The notes below the pieces were generated by a model. That model was not told the origin of the DNA and ran no database searches. It was given only the letters and a program-made list of their open reading frames with translations. A stretch of DNA of 7,154 nt from an uncultured Catenibacterium sp. (GTDB lineage Bacteria; Bacillota_I; Bacilli_A; Erysipelotrichales; Coprobacillaceae), in the NCBI RefSeq assembly GCF_900764565.1, contig NZ_CAAFOM010000209.1, positions 1-7,154 of the forward strand. Reading direction: 5' to 3'. A program made the translations under genes and the position numbers. Shown one piece after another: positions 1 through 7,154 of the stretch (position 1 is its first letter; every line of letters starts with the position of its first letter).

Positions 1-227
1 CGATTAAATTTACGATTGTTTTTTTTGTGTTTTGATTGATTAAACTTTATATTTGTATCTAATGAGTCCTTAAATATGCAAAAAATATGCTTGTATAGGG
101 TATAATTTTGATTATGATTGAAATGTAGAATGAAAATATATTTTAATAATCTTTGTTCTATTTTGATTAAATTAGTGAGTAGTTAATCATATTATTTATC
201 ATGAATTTTATGTAGATAAGCACAAAG

Positions 228-292
228 TTTGGTCGAAAAGTGCGCAAATAACCATTTTTTAGAGTTTTCGATTTAATTAATTTGGTCGAAAA
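228..292 (+). repeat. Two 12-bp direct repeats, TTTGGTCGAAAA
   Basis: Identical copies of TTTGGTCGAAAA lie at 228-239 and 281-292, 53 bp apart start to start, which is close to five helical turns. Each contains the TCGAAAA half-site also found inverted at 265-271 and 295-301. The position just upstream of the promoter suggests protein-binding sites. The function is inferred. Confidence 0.7.
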
Positions 293-301
293 TGTTTTCG
301 A
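286..301. promoter_or_regulatory. Candidate operator: 16-bp dyad abutting the -35 box
   Basis: The sequence is TCGAAAA-TG-TTTTCGA, two perfect 7-base inverted arms around a 2-base centre. It ends one base before the predicted -35 hexamer of the AlbA_2 regulator gene (302-307). A dimeric winged-helix protein bound here could block or recruit RNA polymerase. The downstream gene encodes such a protein, so autoregulation is the simplest reading. The dyad is seen directly; the regulator's identity is inference. Confidence 0.5.
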
Positions 302-330
302 TTGAATTTACGCTTATTTTTAAATATAAT
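302..330 (+). promoter_or_regulatory. Predicted sigma-A promoter of the AlbA_2 regulator gene
   Basis: The -35 box is TTGAAT (302-307), followed by a 17-bp spacer and a consensus -10 box TATAAT (325-330). Transcription would start near 337, leaving a leader of about 27 nt that contains the Shine-Dalgarno. An in-frame upstream ATG at 292 lies before this promoter and inside the dyad, so it would not be on this transcript. Confidence 0.6.
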
Positions 331-350
331 ATAACTAGTAGAATAGGAAA

Positions 351-355
351 GGAGG
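351..355 (+). promoter_or_regulatory. Shine-Dalgarno deciding the regulator start
   Basis: GGAGG, within GAAAGGAGGTAG, sits 8 nt before ATG 364. It is the only strong ribosome site in the leader and rules against the longer reading from ATG 292. Confidence 0.8.
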
Positions 356-363
356 TAGTGAAT

Positions 364-1617
364 ATGCGTGAAACAAGAAACCTAGAGTTTAAGGAAACAA
401 TCACAAATACTTTCTTGAAAACAGTCAGTGCTTTTTCAAACTATGAAGGCGGAACGATTTTATTTGGAGTTGACGATGATGGCAATATTAAAGGTTTGTC
501 TGATTTAATCAAGTCGTGTTTAGATATTGAAAATAAGATTAATGATACTATTTCTCCACAACCAGATTATGTACTCGAACCAAATGAAGTAAATAAGACT
601 ATAAAACTTATTGTGAAGAGTGGTTTACAAAAACCATATTTGTATAAATCAAAAGCATATAAGCGTAATGATTCTGCGACTATAGAAGTAGAAACATTAG
701 AGTTCTCAAGACTTGTATTAGAAGGTAAAAATATTAGCTTTGAAGAATTACCATATAAAGATCAGAATCTTACTTTTCATTGTCTTAAAGACCAATTAGA
801 AAAATTTATTCAAATCAATTCGTTTAATTTGGATACATTAAAAACTCTTAATCTTTATGATAATAATAATGGCTATAATAATGCGGCTGGTCTACTAGCG
901 GATACTAATGATTTTCCTGGAGTTGATATTATCAAATTTGGAGAAAATATCAGTGTTATTCAGAAAAGAATTACATTTGATCATATGTCTATTCTAGAAG
1001 TCTATAAGAAATCGCTTGAGGTATTTAGAGATTATTATAGATATGAAGTGATAGAAGGATCTGAAAGAAAGAATGTCGAAAAAATACCAGAAGCCGCTTT
1101 TAGAGAAGCTATTGCGAATGGACTTATTCATAGGATGTGGGATGTGAATTCTCATATTAGAATATCTATGTTTGATAATCATATCGATATAGTGTCTCCA
1201 GGTGGACTACCTTCAGGAATTTCTGAAGAAGAGTATTTGAATGGTAAAATATCTGTATTAAGGAATAGAAATATTGCGAATGTATTCTATCGATTAGGGT
1301 TTGTAGAAATATTCGGGACAGGTATTACACGAATTAAACAATTATATGAAAATAGTTTTATGAAACCTCGTTTTGAGGTATCTGAAAATACAATTAAGAT
1401 TGAACTGCCTGTTTTTGAAGATGTTTCTAGTTTAACAGCAGATGAACGTCTTATTTTAAAAGCATTAAGTAAAACAGTCCTAAAATCCATCAGTGAAATA
1501 GTGCCAAATACACCTTTTAGTAAATCAAAAGTAACATCTCTATTAAAAGAACTAGAGAAAAAGGGAGTCATCCTTATTCAAGGTAAGGGCAGATCTACAA
1601 AATATATCATTAAATAG
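364..1617 (+). CDS. AlbA_2 (Schlafen-type) / GHKL-like ATPase / winged-helix transcriptional regulator
   Basis: This 417-residue protein resembles the family of predicted regulators that share a domain with mammalian Schlafen (COG2865 type). Residues 5-115 form the AlbA_2 domain, with the opening RNLEFKE and the glycine-rich stretch SNYEGGTILFGVDDDG (25-40). Residues about 245-325 match the RecG-like C-terminal ATP-binding region: FREAIANGLIH (246-256, N-box Asn252), DIVSPGGLPSGIS (275-287) and GFVEIFGTGITRI (312-324). Residues about 355-417 look like a winged helix ending in a KGVILIQGKGRSTKY wing. No signal peptide or membrane segment is seen, so it is cytoplasmic. The ATG at 364 is chosen because GGAGG (351-355) lies 8 nt before it. 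In-frame GTG 358 and ATG 292 are less suitable. Nine of 42 Ile codons are ATA and only 2 of 8 Gln codons are CAG, unlike the neighbours. DNA binding and ATP use are inferred from the family; the ligand and target genes are unknown. Confidence 0.85.
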   Translation: MRETRNLEFKETITNTFLKTVSAFSNYEGGTILFGVDDDGNIKGLSDLIKSCLDIENKINDTISPQPDYVLEPNEVNKTIKLIVKSGLQKPYLYKSKAYKRNDSATIEVETLEFSRLVLEGKNISFEELPYKDQNLTFHCLKDQLEKFIQINSFNLDTLKTLNLYDNNNGYNNAAGLLADTNDFPGVDIIKFGENISVIQKRITFDHMSILEVYKKSLEVFRDYYRYEVIEGSERKNVEKIPEAAFREAIANGLIHRMWDVNSHIRISMFDNHIDIVSPGGLPSGISEEEYLNGKISVLRNRNIANVFYRLGFVEIFGTGITRIKQLYENSFMKPRFEVSENTIKIELPVFEDVSSLTADERLILKALSKTVLKSISEIVPNTPFSKSKVTSLLKELEKKGVILIQGKGRSTKYIIK

Positions 1618-1634
1618 AAAATCTAACGTAACGT

Positions 1635-1668
1635 AAAAAAGCGAGTTTTATGAATTACTCGCTTTTTT
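1635..1668. terminator. Bidirectional rho-independent terminator between the regulator gene and ispG
   Basis: A 12-bp perfect stem (1635-1646 with 1657-1668) has six A-T pairs outside a GCGAGT/ACTCGC core and a 10-nt loop. Each strand ends in six T, so it can stop both convergent transcripts. It starts 18 nt after the regulator stop. On the minus strand its first arm is made from the last ispG codons and the first base of the ispG stop. Confidence 0.88.
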
Positions 1669-2722
1669 CTTCAACCATCTTTAAGATTTCATCTTTAAGT
1701 GTCTGAACCATGTCTTCCTGTTTAACACGTCTTACAATCTCTCCATGCTTAATAAGAAGACCTTCACCCACACCACCTGCAATACCAATATCAGCATGAC
1801 GTGCTTCACCTGGACCATTTACTGCACAACCCATAATTGCGACTGTAATATCGAGATGAATATCCTTTAAGAAATCTTCCATCTCTTTAGCGATAGGAAT
1901 CAAATCATACTGAATACGACCACAAGTAGGACATGATACAAGAGTAGGGACACCCTTTAATAAACCTAATTCTTTTAACAATATCTTAGCAACCTTGATT
2001 TCTTCTACAGGATCATCACTTAAAGACACTCTAATCGTATTTCCAATACCTTCATAAAGTAATGTACCAATACCTAAAGAAGACTTAATAGTTCCTCCTA
2101 AAGCAGTCCCTGCTTCAGTTACACCTACATGTAAAGGATAAGGGAATGTTTTTGACGCTAATTCATATGCTTTAATAGTCAACATTGTATTAGAAGACTT
2201 TAATGAAATAACGATATCATGGAAGTCTAGATCTTCTAGAATCTTTACATGCTTCATTGCAGATTCAACCATACCTTCAGGTGTAGGTTCTCCATACTTC
2301 TCTAGAATCTCTTTTTCTAAAGATCCACCATTGACCCCGATTCTAATAGGGATATGTTTCTCTTTACATGCATCTACAACTGCTTTGACCTTTTCAATAG
2401 AACCAATATTACCAGGATTAATACGTACCTTATCAATACCAGATTCTATGGCAATAAGAGCGAGCTTATAATCAAAATGAATATCTGCAACTAAAGGAAT
2501 ATGAATCCCTTTCTTAATCTCTTTAATTGCATAAGCATCCTCTTTATCAAATACAGCTACTCTTACAAGTTCACAACCTGCCTGTTCCAATGCATTGATC
2601 TGTTTAATAGTGGCTTCTACATTCTTAGTCTTAGTATTACACATAGACTGGATTACTACATGATTATTACCACCAATAGTTAAATTGCCTACCTGTACAC
2701 TTCTTGTTTCTTCTCTTAACAT
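1655..2722 (-). CDS. ispG: (E)-4-hydroxy-3-methylbut-2-enyl-diphosphate synthase (MEP pathway)
   Basis: IspG (GcpE) is a cytoplasmic [4Fe-4S] enzyme. It reductively opens 2-C-methyl-D-erythritol 2,4-cyclodiphosphate to HMBPP, the penultimate step of the MEP isoprenoid pathway, with electrons from flavodoxin or ferredoxin. The 355-residue length is normal for the short bacterial form. The N-terminal TIM-barrel shows ADIHFDY (79-85), NPGN (102-105), VNGGSLE (130-136) and VTEAGT (201-206). The C-terminal cluster domain has C264 and C267 in SCPTCGR, C299 in MGCAVNGPGEA, and E306 as the expected fourth ligand. All key residues are present. A GAGGT ribosome site lies 8 nt before the ATG. The gene has its own promoter (2744-2772) and follows the rpsT terminator, so it is probably a single-gene unit. 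No other MEP gene is in the window. Confidence 0.97.
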   Translation of the reverse strand: MLREETRSVQVGNLTIGGNNHVVIQSMCNTKTKNVEATIKQINALEQAGCELVRVAVFDKEDAYAIKEIKKGIHIPLVADIHFDYKLALIAIESGIDKVRINPGNIGSIEKVKAVVDACKEKHIPIRIGVNGGSLEKEILEKYGEPTPEGMVESAMKHVKILEDLDFHDIVISLKSSNTMLTIKAYELASKTFPYPLHVGVTEAGTALGGTIKSSLGIGTLLYEGIGNTIRVSLSDDPVEEIKVAKILLKELGLLKGVPTLVSCPTCGRIQYDLIPIAKEMEDFLKDIHLDITVAIMGCAVNGPGEARHADIGIAGGVGEGLLIKHGEIVRRVKQEDMVQTLKDEILKMVEEKSE

Positions 2723-2743
2723 ATTTCTATACCTCGCACTTAT

Positions 2744-2772
2744 ATTTTAAGAAACTTATACCCCAAATGCAA
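2744..2772 (-). promoter_or_regulatory. Predicted ispG promoter
   Basis: On the minus strand, TTGCAT (2767-2772) is followed by a 17-bp spacer and TAAAAT (2744-2749). The start would fall near 2737, giving a very short leader that carries GAGGT. It lies directly after the rpsT terminator, which makes an independent promoter necessary. A competing -10-like TATAAG in the spacer lacks a good -35. Confidence 0.5.
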
Positions 2773-2783
2773 GGCATAAGAAA

Positions 2784-2806
2784 ACATCCAGCAAAATGCT
2801 GGATGT
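2784..2806 (-). terminator. Rho-independent terminator of rpsT
   Basis: A perfect 10-bp stem (2784-2793 with 2797-2806) has a 3-nt loop. Read on the minus strand, the stem ends in GGATGT and is followed by TTTCTT. It lies 28 nt after the rpsT stop and before the ispG promoter. On the plus strand no T-run follows, so it is directional. Confidence 0.82.
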
Positions 2807-2834
2807 CTGTAGTTCATATAGAAAACTCTATCAA

Positions 2835-3098
2835 TTATCCGATTGAGTTAATTTTCTTCTGAAGTCTTGCTTTCTGTCTGTTAGCATAGTTCTTGTGATG
2901 GATATGCTTAGTTACAGATGCATCTAACTGTCTTGTACAATCGCTGAATTCTTTAGTAGCAACTTCCTTGTTACCTTCTTCAACAGCCTTTAATACCTTC
3001 TTGATTGAAGTCTTTAAAGCGCTCTTTACTGCGTTGTTTGCTAATCTTTTTTCATTATCGTTTTTATAACGTTTGATCTGCTGTTTCATGTTTGCCAT
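2835..3098 (-). CDS. rpsT: 30S ribosomal protein S20
   Basis: S20 is a small basic three-helix-bundle protein that binds 16S rRNA early in assembly of the small ribosomal subunit. The 87-residue length is typical. It opens MANMKQQIKRYKNDNEKR, close to the family's MANIKSAIKR start. The conserved C-terminal block KHIHHKNYANRQKARLQKK (64-82) is present. The frame is open about 43 codons further upstream, but the ATG at 3098 is clearly the start. It has AGGTGAG 7-8 nt before it, it matches the family N-terminus, and the promoter would put the RNA start near 3126, inside the longer reading. It is transcribed away from fmt and ends at its own terminator, so it is monocistronic. Confidence 0.97.
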   Translation of the reverse strand: MANMKQQIKRYKNDNEKRLANNAVKSALKTSIKKVLKAVEEGNKEVATKEFSDCTRQLDASVTKHIHHKNYANRQKARLQKKINSIG

Positions 3099-3132
3099 AA
3101 TAATCTCACCTCGTTCTATAGTTTGCTGAAAT

Positions 3133-3161
3133 ATAATACCAAAAATGTTTGATGATTGCAA
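3133..3161 (-). promoter_or_regulatory. Predicted rpsT promoter with extended -10
   Basis: On the minus strand, the -35 box TTGCAA (3156-3161), a 17-bp spacer and the -10 box TATTAT (3133-3138) are visible. TGG directly before the -10 gives a TGn extended element. The predicted start near 3126 leaves a leader of about 28 nt, too short for an elaborate S20 feedback structure. Confidence 0.7.
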
Positions 3162-3207
3162 TAGTTTTTTTGGTTTTTCCTGTGTGGTAGCACTTAATAA
3201 ATGAGTA

Positions 3208-3216
3208 TGGTATAAT
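3208..3216 (+). promoter_or_regulatory. Predicted fmt operon promoter (extended -10)
   Basis: TGGTATAAT is a perfect TGn-extended consensus -10 (TATAAT at 3211-3216). No convincing -35 is seen at 16-18 bp; the best is a weak GTAGCA or TAGCAC near 3187-3193. Extended -10 promoters tolerate this. The start would be near 3223, giving a 20-nt leader with AGGAGG at 3231-3236. Confidence 0.65.
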
Positions 3217-3242
3217 AAAAAAGACAATACAGGAGGAATTTT

Positions 3243-4193
3243 ATGAGTAAAAAAATAGTTTTTATGGGAACTGCATCTTTTTCATTAAAAGTACTGCAGA
3301 TGTTACTAGAGAATAAATATGATGTTGTGGGTGTTGTCACTCAGCCAGACCGTTATGTAGGAAGAAAGAAAGTACTCACTATGAGTGATGTGAAACAGGA
3401 AGCATTAAAACATGATATTTCTGTATTACAGCCAGAACGTATTAGAAATGATTATCAGGCAGTATTAGATTTAAAGCCTGATTTGATTATTACTGCAGCA
3501 TATGGACAGATTGTCCCAACTGCTGTCTTAGAAGCACCACGTCTAGGATGTGTGAATGTACATGCTTCTTTATTACCACTTTATCGTGGTGGAGCACCAG
3601 TGCATCGTGCTATTATTGATGGACGCACAGAAACAGGTGTAACTATTATGTATATGGCAGAAAAGATGGATGCAGGAGATATTATTTCTCAAAGATCTAC
3701 ACCAATTACAGATGATGATAACTTAGAAATTGTATATGATCGTTTAACTGATATTGGTGCAGAACTATTAAAGGATACATTACCATCTATTTTTGATGAA
3801 ACAAATGATAGAATTCCACAGAATCCTGATGAAGTTGTATATGCCCCTATTATTAAGAGAGAAGATGAAAGACTTGACTGGAATAAGACAGCAAGAGAAA
3901 TCTTTAATCATGTAAGAGGCTTATATCCTCATCCAGGTACATATACAACTTATAATGGCCAGGTTGTAAAAATCTATAAGGGTGAAATTCATGGATGCCC
4001 TAATGCCAAGGAACATCATAAGGATGAAAAGAATGGGACTATCGTTAAGATCTTTAAGGATGCGATTGGTGTTAAGGTAGAAGATGGTGTATTTGTGATT
4101 ACAGAGATACAGCTATCTGGCAAGAAACGTATGTCTGTAAAGGATTATTTGAATGGTAAGAATATATTCGAGGTTGGAACTCAATTTGAGTAG
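3243..4193 (+). CDS. fmt: Methionyl-tRNA formyltransferase
   Basis: Fmt transfers a formyl group from 10-formyltetrahydrofolate to Met-tRNA(fMet), producing the initiator tRNA in the cytoplasm. The 316-residue length is normal. The N-terminal Rossmann-type formyltransferase domain (about 1-200) includes FMGTASFSLKVL (7-18), QPDRYVGR (34-41), the catalytic N105-x-H107 in VNVHASLLPLYRGGAP, and D143 in EKMDAGDIISQ. The C-terminal OB-like tRNA-binding domain (about 205-310) ends with the family's GKKRMSVKDYLNG (293-305). AGGAGG lies 6 nt before ATG 3243. It is the first gene of a four-gene operon. The usual partner def (peptide deformylase) is absent here. The Gln codons are 9 CAG to 2 CAA, the style of the rest of the operon. 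Confidence 0.97.
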   Translation: MSKKIVFMGTASFSLKVLQMLLENKYDVVGVVTQPDRYVGRKKVLTMSDVKQEALKHDISVLQPERIRNDYQAVLDLKPDLIITAAYGQIVPTAVLEAPRLGCVNVHASLLPLYRGGAPVHRAIIDGRTETGVTIMYMAEKMDAGDIISQRSTPITDDDNLEIVYDRLTDIGAELLKDTLPSIFDETNDRIPQNPDEVVYAPIIKREDERLDWNKTAREIFNHVRGLYPHPGTYTTYNGQVVKIYKGEIHGCPNAKEHHKDEKNGTIVKIFKDAIGVKVEDGVFVITEIQLSGKKRMSVKDYLNGKNIFEVGTQFE

Positions 4194-4197
4194 GTGA
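4191..4197 (+). promoter_or_regulatory. Shine-Dalgarno of pdp overlapping the fmt stop
   Basis: TAGGTGA includes the fmt stop codon TAG and lies 5 nt before ATG 4203. This favours ATG 4203 over GTG 4194, which lies within the ribosome site, and suggests translational coupling. Confidence 0.7.
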
Positions 4198-4202
4198 CAT
4201 TT

Positions 4203-5504
4203 ATGAGAATGGTAGATCTTATTGAAAAGAAGAAAGATAATGTAGTATTAACTGATGAAGAAATTCATGAATTAATCCAGGGATATACAAAAGGTGATAT
4301 TCCTGATTATCAGATGAGTGCTTTCTTGATGGCTGTTGTCTTTAATGGATTAACAGATCACGAAACAGCCCAGCTGACTTTAGAAATGATGCATAGTGGT
4401 GATGTGATTGATTTAAGTGGTATTCATGGTATTAAAGTAGATAAGCATTCTACTGGTGGTGTTGGTGATAAAACATCTTTAGTATTAGGCCCAATGGTCG
4501 CTGCATGTGGTGTACCTGTAGCTAAGATGAGTGGCAGGGGACTTGGACATACAGGTGGAACTCTAGATAAGATGGAGTCTATTCCTGGACTTAATATTTA
4601 TGTCAGTGAAGAAGATTTTATTAAACAGGTGAATGATATTCATTTAGCTATTATTGGTCAGACAGCTTCTCTAGATCCTGCAGATAAGAAGATGTATGCA
4701 TTAAGAGATGTGACAGGAACAGTACAGTCTATTCCTTTGATTGCATCTTCTATTATGAGTAAGAAGTTGGCTGCAGGCAGTGATGCGATTTTACTTGATG
4801 TCAAATATGGTGATGGTGCTTTTATGAAGAATTTAGAGGATGCAAAAAAGCTTGCTCGTACAATGATCACAATTGGTCAGCATCTTCATAAGGATACAAG
4901 AGCCACTATTTCTAATATGTCCCAGCCTTTAGGTTATGCGATTGGTAATTCATTAGAAGTGAAAGAAGCGATTGCGACACTTAATGGGAATGGGCCTGAA
5001 GATCTATTAGAATTATGTTTAACTGCAGGCAGTACAATGCTGATGATGGCTAAAAAGGCAGAATCAGTGATTGAAGCAAGAAAGATGCTAGAAGAAGCTA
5101 TTTCTTCTAAGAAAGCATTACATACCCTAGAAGCAATGGTCAAAGCACAGGGTGGAGATAGTGATTATATTCTTTATCCTGAAAAGTTTACTGTAGCTGA
5201 ACATATATTTGATGTTTATGCACCTGAAACAGGTTATATTGAAGATCTAGAGGCATTAACTCTTGGACTTGTATCTATGCGTCTAGGTGGAGGAAGAGAA
5301 ACAGTCACAGATGAAATTGATCATAGTGTTGGTTTAATCCTACATAAGAAGATTGGTGACTATGTGGAACAGGGAGAACCATTAGTGACTGTGCATGATA
5401 ATGGTAAATGGAATCAAGAAAGAAAAGAAGAGTTATTGAGTGCATTCCATTTTAGTAAAGAAAAGGTAGAAAAACCTATATTGATTGATGAGATTATGGA
5501 GTAG
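4203..5504 (+). CDS. pdp: Pyrimidine-nucleoside phosphorylase
   Basis: This cytoplasmic dimeric enzyme reversibly cleaves uridine, thymidine and deoxyuridine with phosphate to give the base and (deoxy)ribose-1-phosphate, for salvage and carbon use. With start ATG 4203 it has 433 residues and begins MRMVDLI, matching length and N-terminus of Bacillus-type Pdp. The phosphate loop KVDKHSTGGVGD (78-89) and the family signature SGRGLGHTGGTLDKME (110-125) are intact. R168 (ALRDVTGT), S183 and K187 (SSIMSKK) are where base-binding residues are expected. L243, A246 and E255 fit the potassium site. The C-terminal alpha/beta domain ends in the usual KIGDYVEQGEPLVT region (383-396). DeoA-type thymidine phosphorylases are close relatives; the length and N-terminus favour Pdp. 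It lies 9 nt after fmt rather than in a deo operon, which is unusual. No deoC, cdd or nucleoside transporter is in view. Confidence 0.95.
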   Translation: MRMVDLIEKKKDNVVLTDEEIHELIQGYTKGDIPDYQMSAFLMAVVFNGLTDHETAQLTLEMMHSGDVIDLSGIHGIKVDKHSTGGVGDKTSLVLGPMVAACGVPVAKMSGRGLGHTGGTLDKMESIPGLNIYVSEEDFIKQVNDIHLAIIGQTASLDPADKKMYALRDVTGTVQSIPLIASSIMSKKLAAGSDAILLDVKYGDGAFMKNLEDAKKLARTMITIGQHLHKDTRATISNMSQPLGYAIGNSLEVKEAIATLNGNGPEDLLELCLTAGSTMLMMAKKAESVIEARKMLEEAISSKKALHTLEAMVKAQGGDSDYILYPEKFTVAEHIFDVYAPETGYIEDLEALTLGLVSMRLGGGRETVTDEIDHSVGLILHKKIGDYVEQGEPLVTVHDNGKWNQERKEELLSAFHFSKEKVEKPILIDEIME

Positions 5505-5507
5505 TAT

Positions 5508-6350
5508 ATGAGTAAATTTTTATTTTTTGATATTGATGGTACATTAGTAGGAAAATCAAGACATATTACAGAAAAAACAAAAGAAGCGATTCAAGCAGCT
5601 AAGAATGCAGGAAACAAAGTATTCTTATGTACAGGTAGAGCACCTACTTCTATTGTAGGTGATGTCAAAGCATTACCAATTGATGGTATTGTGGCAAGTG
5701 CAGGAGGATTTGTTCAGGTAGATGGTAAGTATATCTTTAAGAATTTCATGGACAAATATACTCTATCAGAAATGATGACACTTTTTGTGAATCATGGCAT
5801 CTTATTCTGTCTAGAAACAGAACATGCTATTTATCAGACACCTGGTGTTAATGAATTCTTTGATAAGAGACATACTAAAGAATTTGGAGAAAACGTAGAA
5901 TTACAGAGATTCTTTGAATTAAAACGTCAGGAAGAAAACCGTATTCCTGTTTCTAAATTTGATTTAGAAAATACAGGTGTGACTAAGATTGGTTTTATTG
6001 CTCCTGATCCTATCGCTTTTTATGATTGTGTAAAGTATATTGCACCGATGTTTAATATTGTCACATTCTCTAAGTATGAAGATGATTTTATTAATGGTGA
6101 AATCATCTTAAAGAATTGTACAAAAGCAGATGGTGTGAGACGTGTTGTGGATTATTATCATGGAGATATGAAGGGTACAATCGGATTTGGAGATTCTATG
6201 AATGATTTCCAAATGATTGATGCATGTGAAATTGGTGTAGTTGCAGAGAATGCGCCAGATAAATTAAAAGCCATTGGAACATGCTTCTTCAAGGACCCAG
6301 ATGCTGATGGTTTAGCAGATGCAATTTATGAATTAAAATTAGATCAGTAG
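5508..6350 (+). CDS. Cof-type HAD-IIB family phosphatase
   Basis: This is a 280-residue haloacid-dehalogenase-superfamily hydrolase of the Cof/IIB group. These are usually magnesium-dependent cytoplasmic phosphatases acting on sugar phosphates, FMN or PLP. Motif I is FFDIDGTL with nucleophile D8 and acid/base D10. Motif II is CTGRA (T42). Motif III is probably K206 in NCTKADGV. Motif IV is GFGDSMNDFQMI (226-237) with D229 and D233. The region between about 85 and 195 is the IIB cap that sets substrate choice. All catalytic residues are present. The start lies 3 nt after the pdp stop, with GGAG (5498-5501) inside the end of pdp, so the two are likely translationally coupled. The substrate is unknown; placement next to pdp makes a (deoxy)ribose phosphate or nucleotide worth considering. 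Confidence 0.9.
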   Translation: MSKFLFFDIDGTLVGKSRHITEKTKEAIQAAKNAGNKVFLCTGRAPTSIVGDVKALPIDGIVASAGGFVQVDGKYIFKNFMDKYTLSEMMTLFVNHGILFCLETEHAIYQTPGVNEFFDKRHTKEFGENVELQRFFELKRQEENRIPVSKFDLENTGVTKIGFIAPDPIAFYDCVKYIAPMFNIVTFSKYEDDFINGEIILKNCTKADGVRRVVDYYHGDMKGTIGFGDSMNDFQMIDACEIGVVAENAPDKLKAIGTCFFKDPDADGLADAIYELKLDQ

Positions 6351-6361
6351 GAGATGTTTAT

Positions 6362-7033
6362 ATGAAGTATGAAATTAAAGGAAAACCACTTCCTGTCGCA
6401 ATACTTCATCTAGATCAAGGTGAATCTATTTTGACAGATAGTGGGGCGATGGTATGGATGAAACCAGCTTTGACTATGGATACTGTATCAGGTGGTATGA
6501 AATCTCTATTTGGCCGTGCTTTTTCAGGAGAAACACTTTTCTTGAATAAATATACAGCGACACAGCCTAGTATGATTGCCTTAGGCTCTTCTTTTCCTGG
6601 TGACATACTTGTATATGATGTGAGTCAGGGAGATATTATCGTACAGAAGTCTTCTTATCTTGCAAGTGAAGAAACTGTAAAAAGAGAAATCTCATTCTCT
6701 AAAAAAGGAACTATTGGTTTCTTTGGTGGAGAAGGGTTCATCATGAATAGATATTTTGGCTCAGGTTTACTATTTATTGAGATAGATGGTACAGCTATAG
6801 AATATGACTTAAATCCTGGTGAAGAGCTGATTGTGAATACAGGTAACCTTGTCGCAATGAGTTCATCTTGTCATATTGATGTTGTTTCTGTAAAAGGTAT
6901 AAAGAATAAGTTCCTAGGAGGAGAAGGATTCTTTAACACAGTAGTCAAGGGACCAGGCCATGTCATTGTACAGACAATGCCGATTTCTACTCTTGCAGAA
7001 AGCTTATCTGGTTTTATGCCTCAAAATGACTAA
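6362..7033 (+). CDS. AIM24 / TIGR00266 family protein of unknown function
   Basis: The 223-residue protein belongs by pattern to the TIGR00266 (AIM24, formerly DUF124) family. Family marks are the opening MKYEIKGKPLPVAILHL, SGAMVWM (27-33), FSGETLFLNKYTA (54-66), SYLAS (98-102), two related glycine blocks FGGEGF (121-126) and LGGEGFF (185-191), and GPGHVIVQTMPISTLA (197-212) near the end. The fold is a beta-rich tryptophan-RNA-binding-attenuator-like barrel. The mitochondrial relative Aim24 affects inner-membrane organisation, but bacterial members have no settled function. No signal peptide or membrane helix is visible. A clear GGAGATG follows directly from the HAD stop, 11 nt before the ATG. 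It is the last gene of the operon, 45 nt before the terminator. Confidence 0.88.
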   Translation: MKYEIKGKPLPVAILHLDQGESILTDSGAMVWMKPALTMDTVSGGMKSLFGRAFSGETLFLNKYTATQPSMIALGSSFPGDILVYDVSQGDIIVQKSSYLASEETVKREISFSKKGTIGFFGGEGFIMNRYFGSGLLFIEIDGTAIEYDLNPGEELIVNTGNLVAMSSSCHIDVVSVKGIKNKFLGGEGFFNTVVKGPGHVIVQTMPISTLAESLSGFMPQND

Positions 7034-7078
7034 AAGAGGTTGTAACGGGTAAATAACTCATTATAATTTCATAAACAG

Positions 7079-7106
7079 TAAAAGGCGGACCGAAGTCCGC
7101 CTTTTA
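7079..7106. terminator. Strong hairpin terminator at the end of the fmt operon
   Basis: A 12-bp perfect stem (7079-7090 with 7095-7106) has a GGCGGAC/GTCCGCC core, flanking A-T pairs and a CGAA loop. T-runs on both strands make it potentially bidirectional. On the minus strand the loop reads cTTCGg, the very stable UUCG tetraloop common in terminators, which hints that it also serves a convergent gene to the right. Confidence 0.9.
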
Positions 7107-7154
7107 TGGTACATTAATTCTACCATGAAAACATACCAACAAGATTATACGGCA

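Larger units (their letters stand above)
1..363. other. AT-rich non-coding leader of the AlbA_2 regulator gene
   Basis: No convincing coding frame runs through this stretch on either strand, and stops are frequent in all frames. The right part holds a plausible sigma-A promoter (302-330) and four TCGAAAA/TTTTCGA half-sites (233-239, 265-271, 286-292, 295-301). The left part is mostly A and T, with three TTTTGATT words (30-37, 106-113, 161-168) and a tandem AAATATGC pair 11 bp apart (72-79, 83-90). A TATAAT at 101-106 has no good -35 partner. No terminator hairpin for a gene further left was seen. The most likely role is a regulatory upstream region, possibly the junction of acquired DNA. Confidence 0.6.

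Overview
The window looks like chromosomal DNA from a low-GC Bacillota (Firmicutes). Gene sequences are AT-rich, Shine-Dalgarno sites are strong (AGGAGG, GAGGTGA), and promoters match sigma-A consensus with extended -10 boxes. The MEP-pathway gene ispG and a 433-residue Pdp-type pyrimidine-nucleoside phosphorylase fit a gut Erysipelotrichia- or Clostridia-like host. That placement is inference from gene style; no marker in the window fixes the genus.

Layout from left to right: (1) Bases 1-363 are a very AT-rich non-coding leader. It carries repeated TCGAAAA/TTTTCGA half-sites and a good promoter. (2) Bases 364-1617 encode a 417-residue AlbA_2/Schlafen-type regulator with a GHKL-like ATPase region and a C-terminal winged helix. 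Its codon use differs visibly from its neighbours. (3) A bidirectional terminator separates it from the convergent ispG (minus strand, 1655-2722). (4) Further right on the minus strand is rpsT (ribosomal protein S20, 2835-3098), with its own promoter and terminator. (5) Divergent from rpsT is a tightly packed plus-strand operon: fmt, pdp, a Cof-type HAD phosphatase and an AIM24/TIGR00266-family protein. It ends at a strong hairpin terminator at 7079-7106.

How the genes work together: ispG, rpsT and fmt are housekeeping genes (isoprenoid precursors, small ribosomal subunit, initiator tRNA formylation). The fmt operon then moves into nucleoside salvage with pdp. Gaps of 9, 3 and 11 nt, with each Shine-Dalgarno lying in or touching the preceding stop region, suggest co-transcription and translational coupling. 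The least ordinary part is the left end. There, a 16-bp dyad directly abuts the -35 box of the AlbA_2 regulator's promoter, and further half-sites lie upstream, which suggests an autoregulated, probably horizontally acquired regulator. I see no CRISPR array, transposase, tRNA, rRNA or riboswitch, and no clear new multi-gene system.
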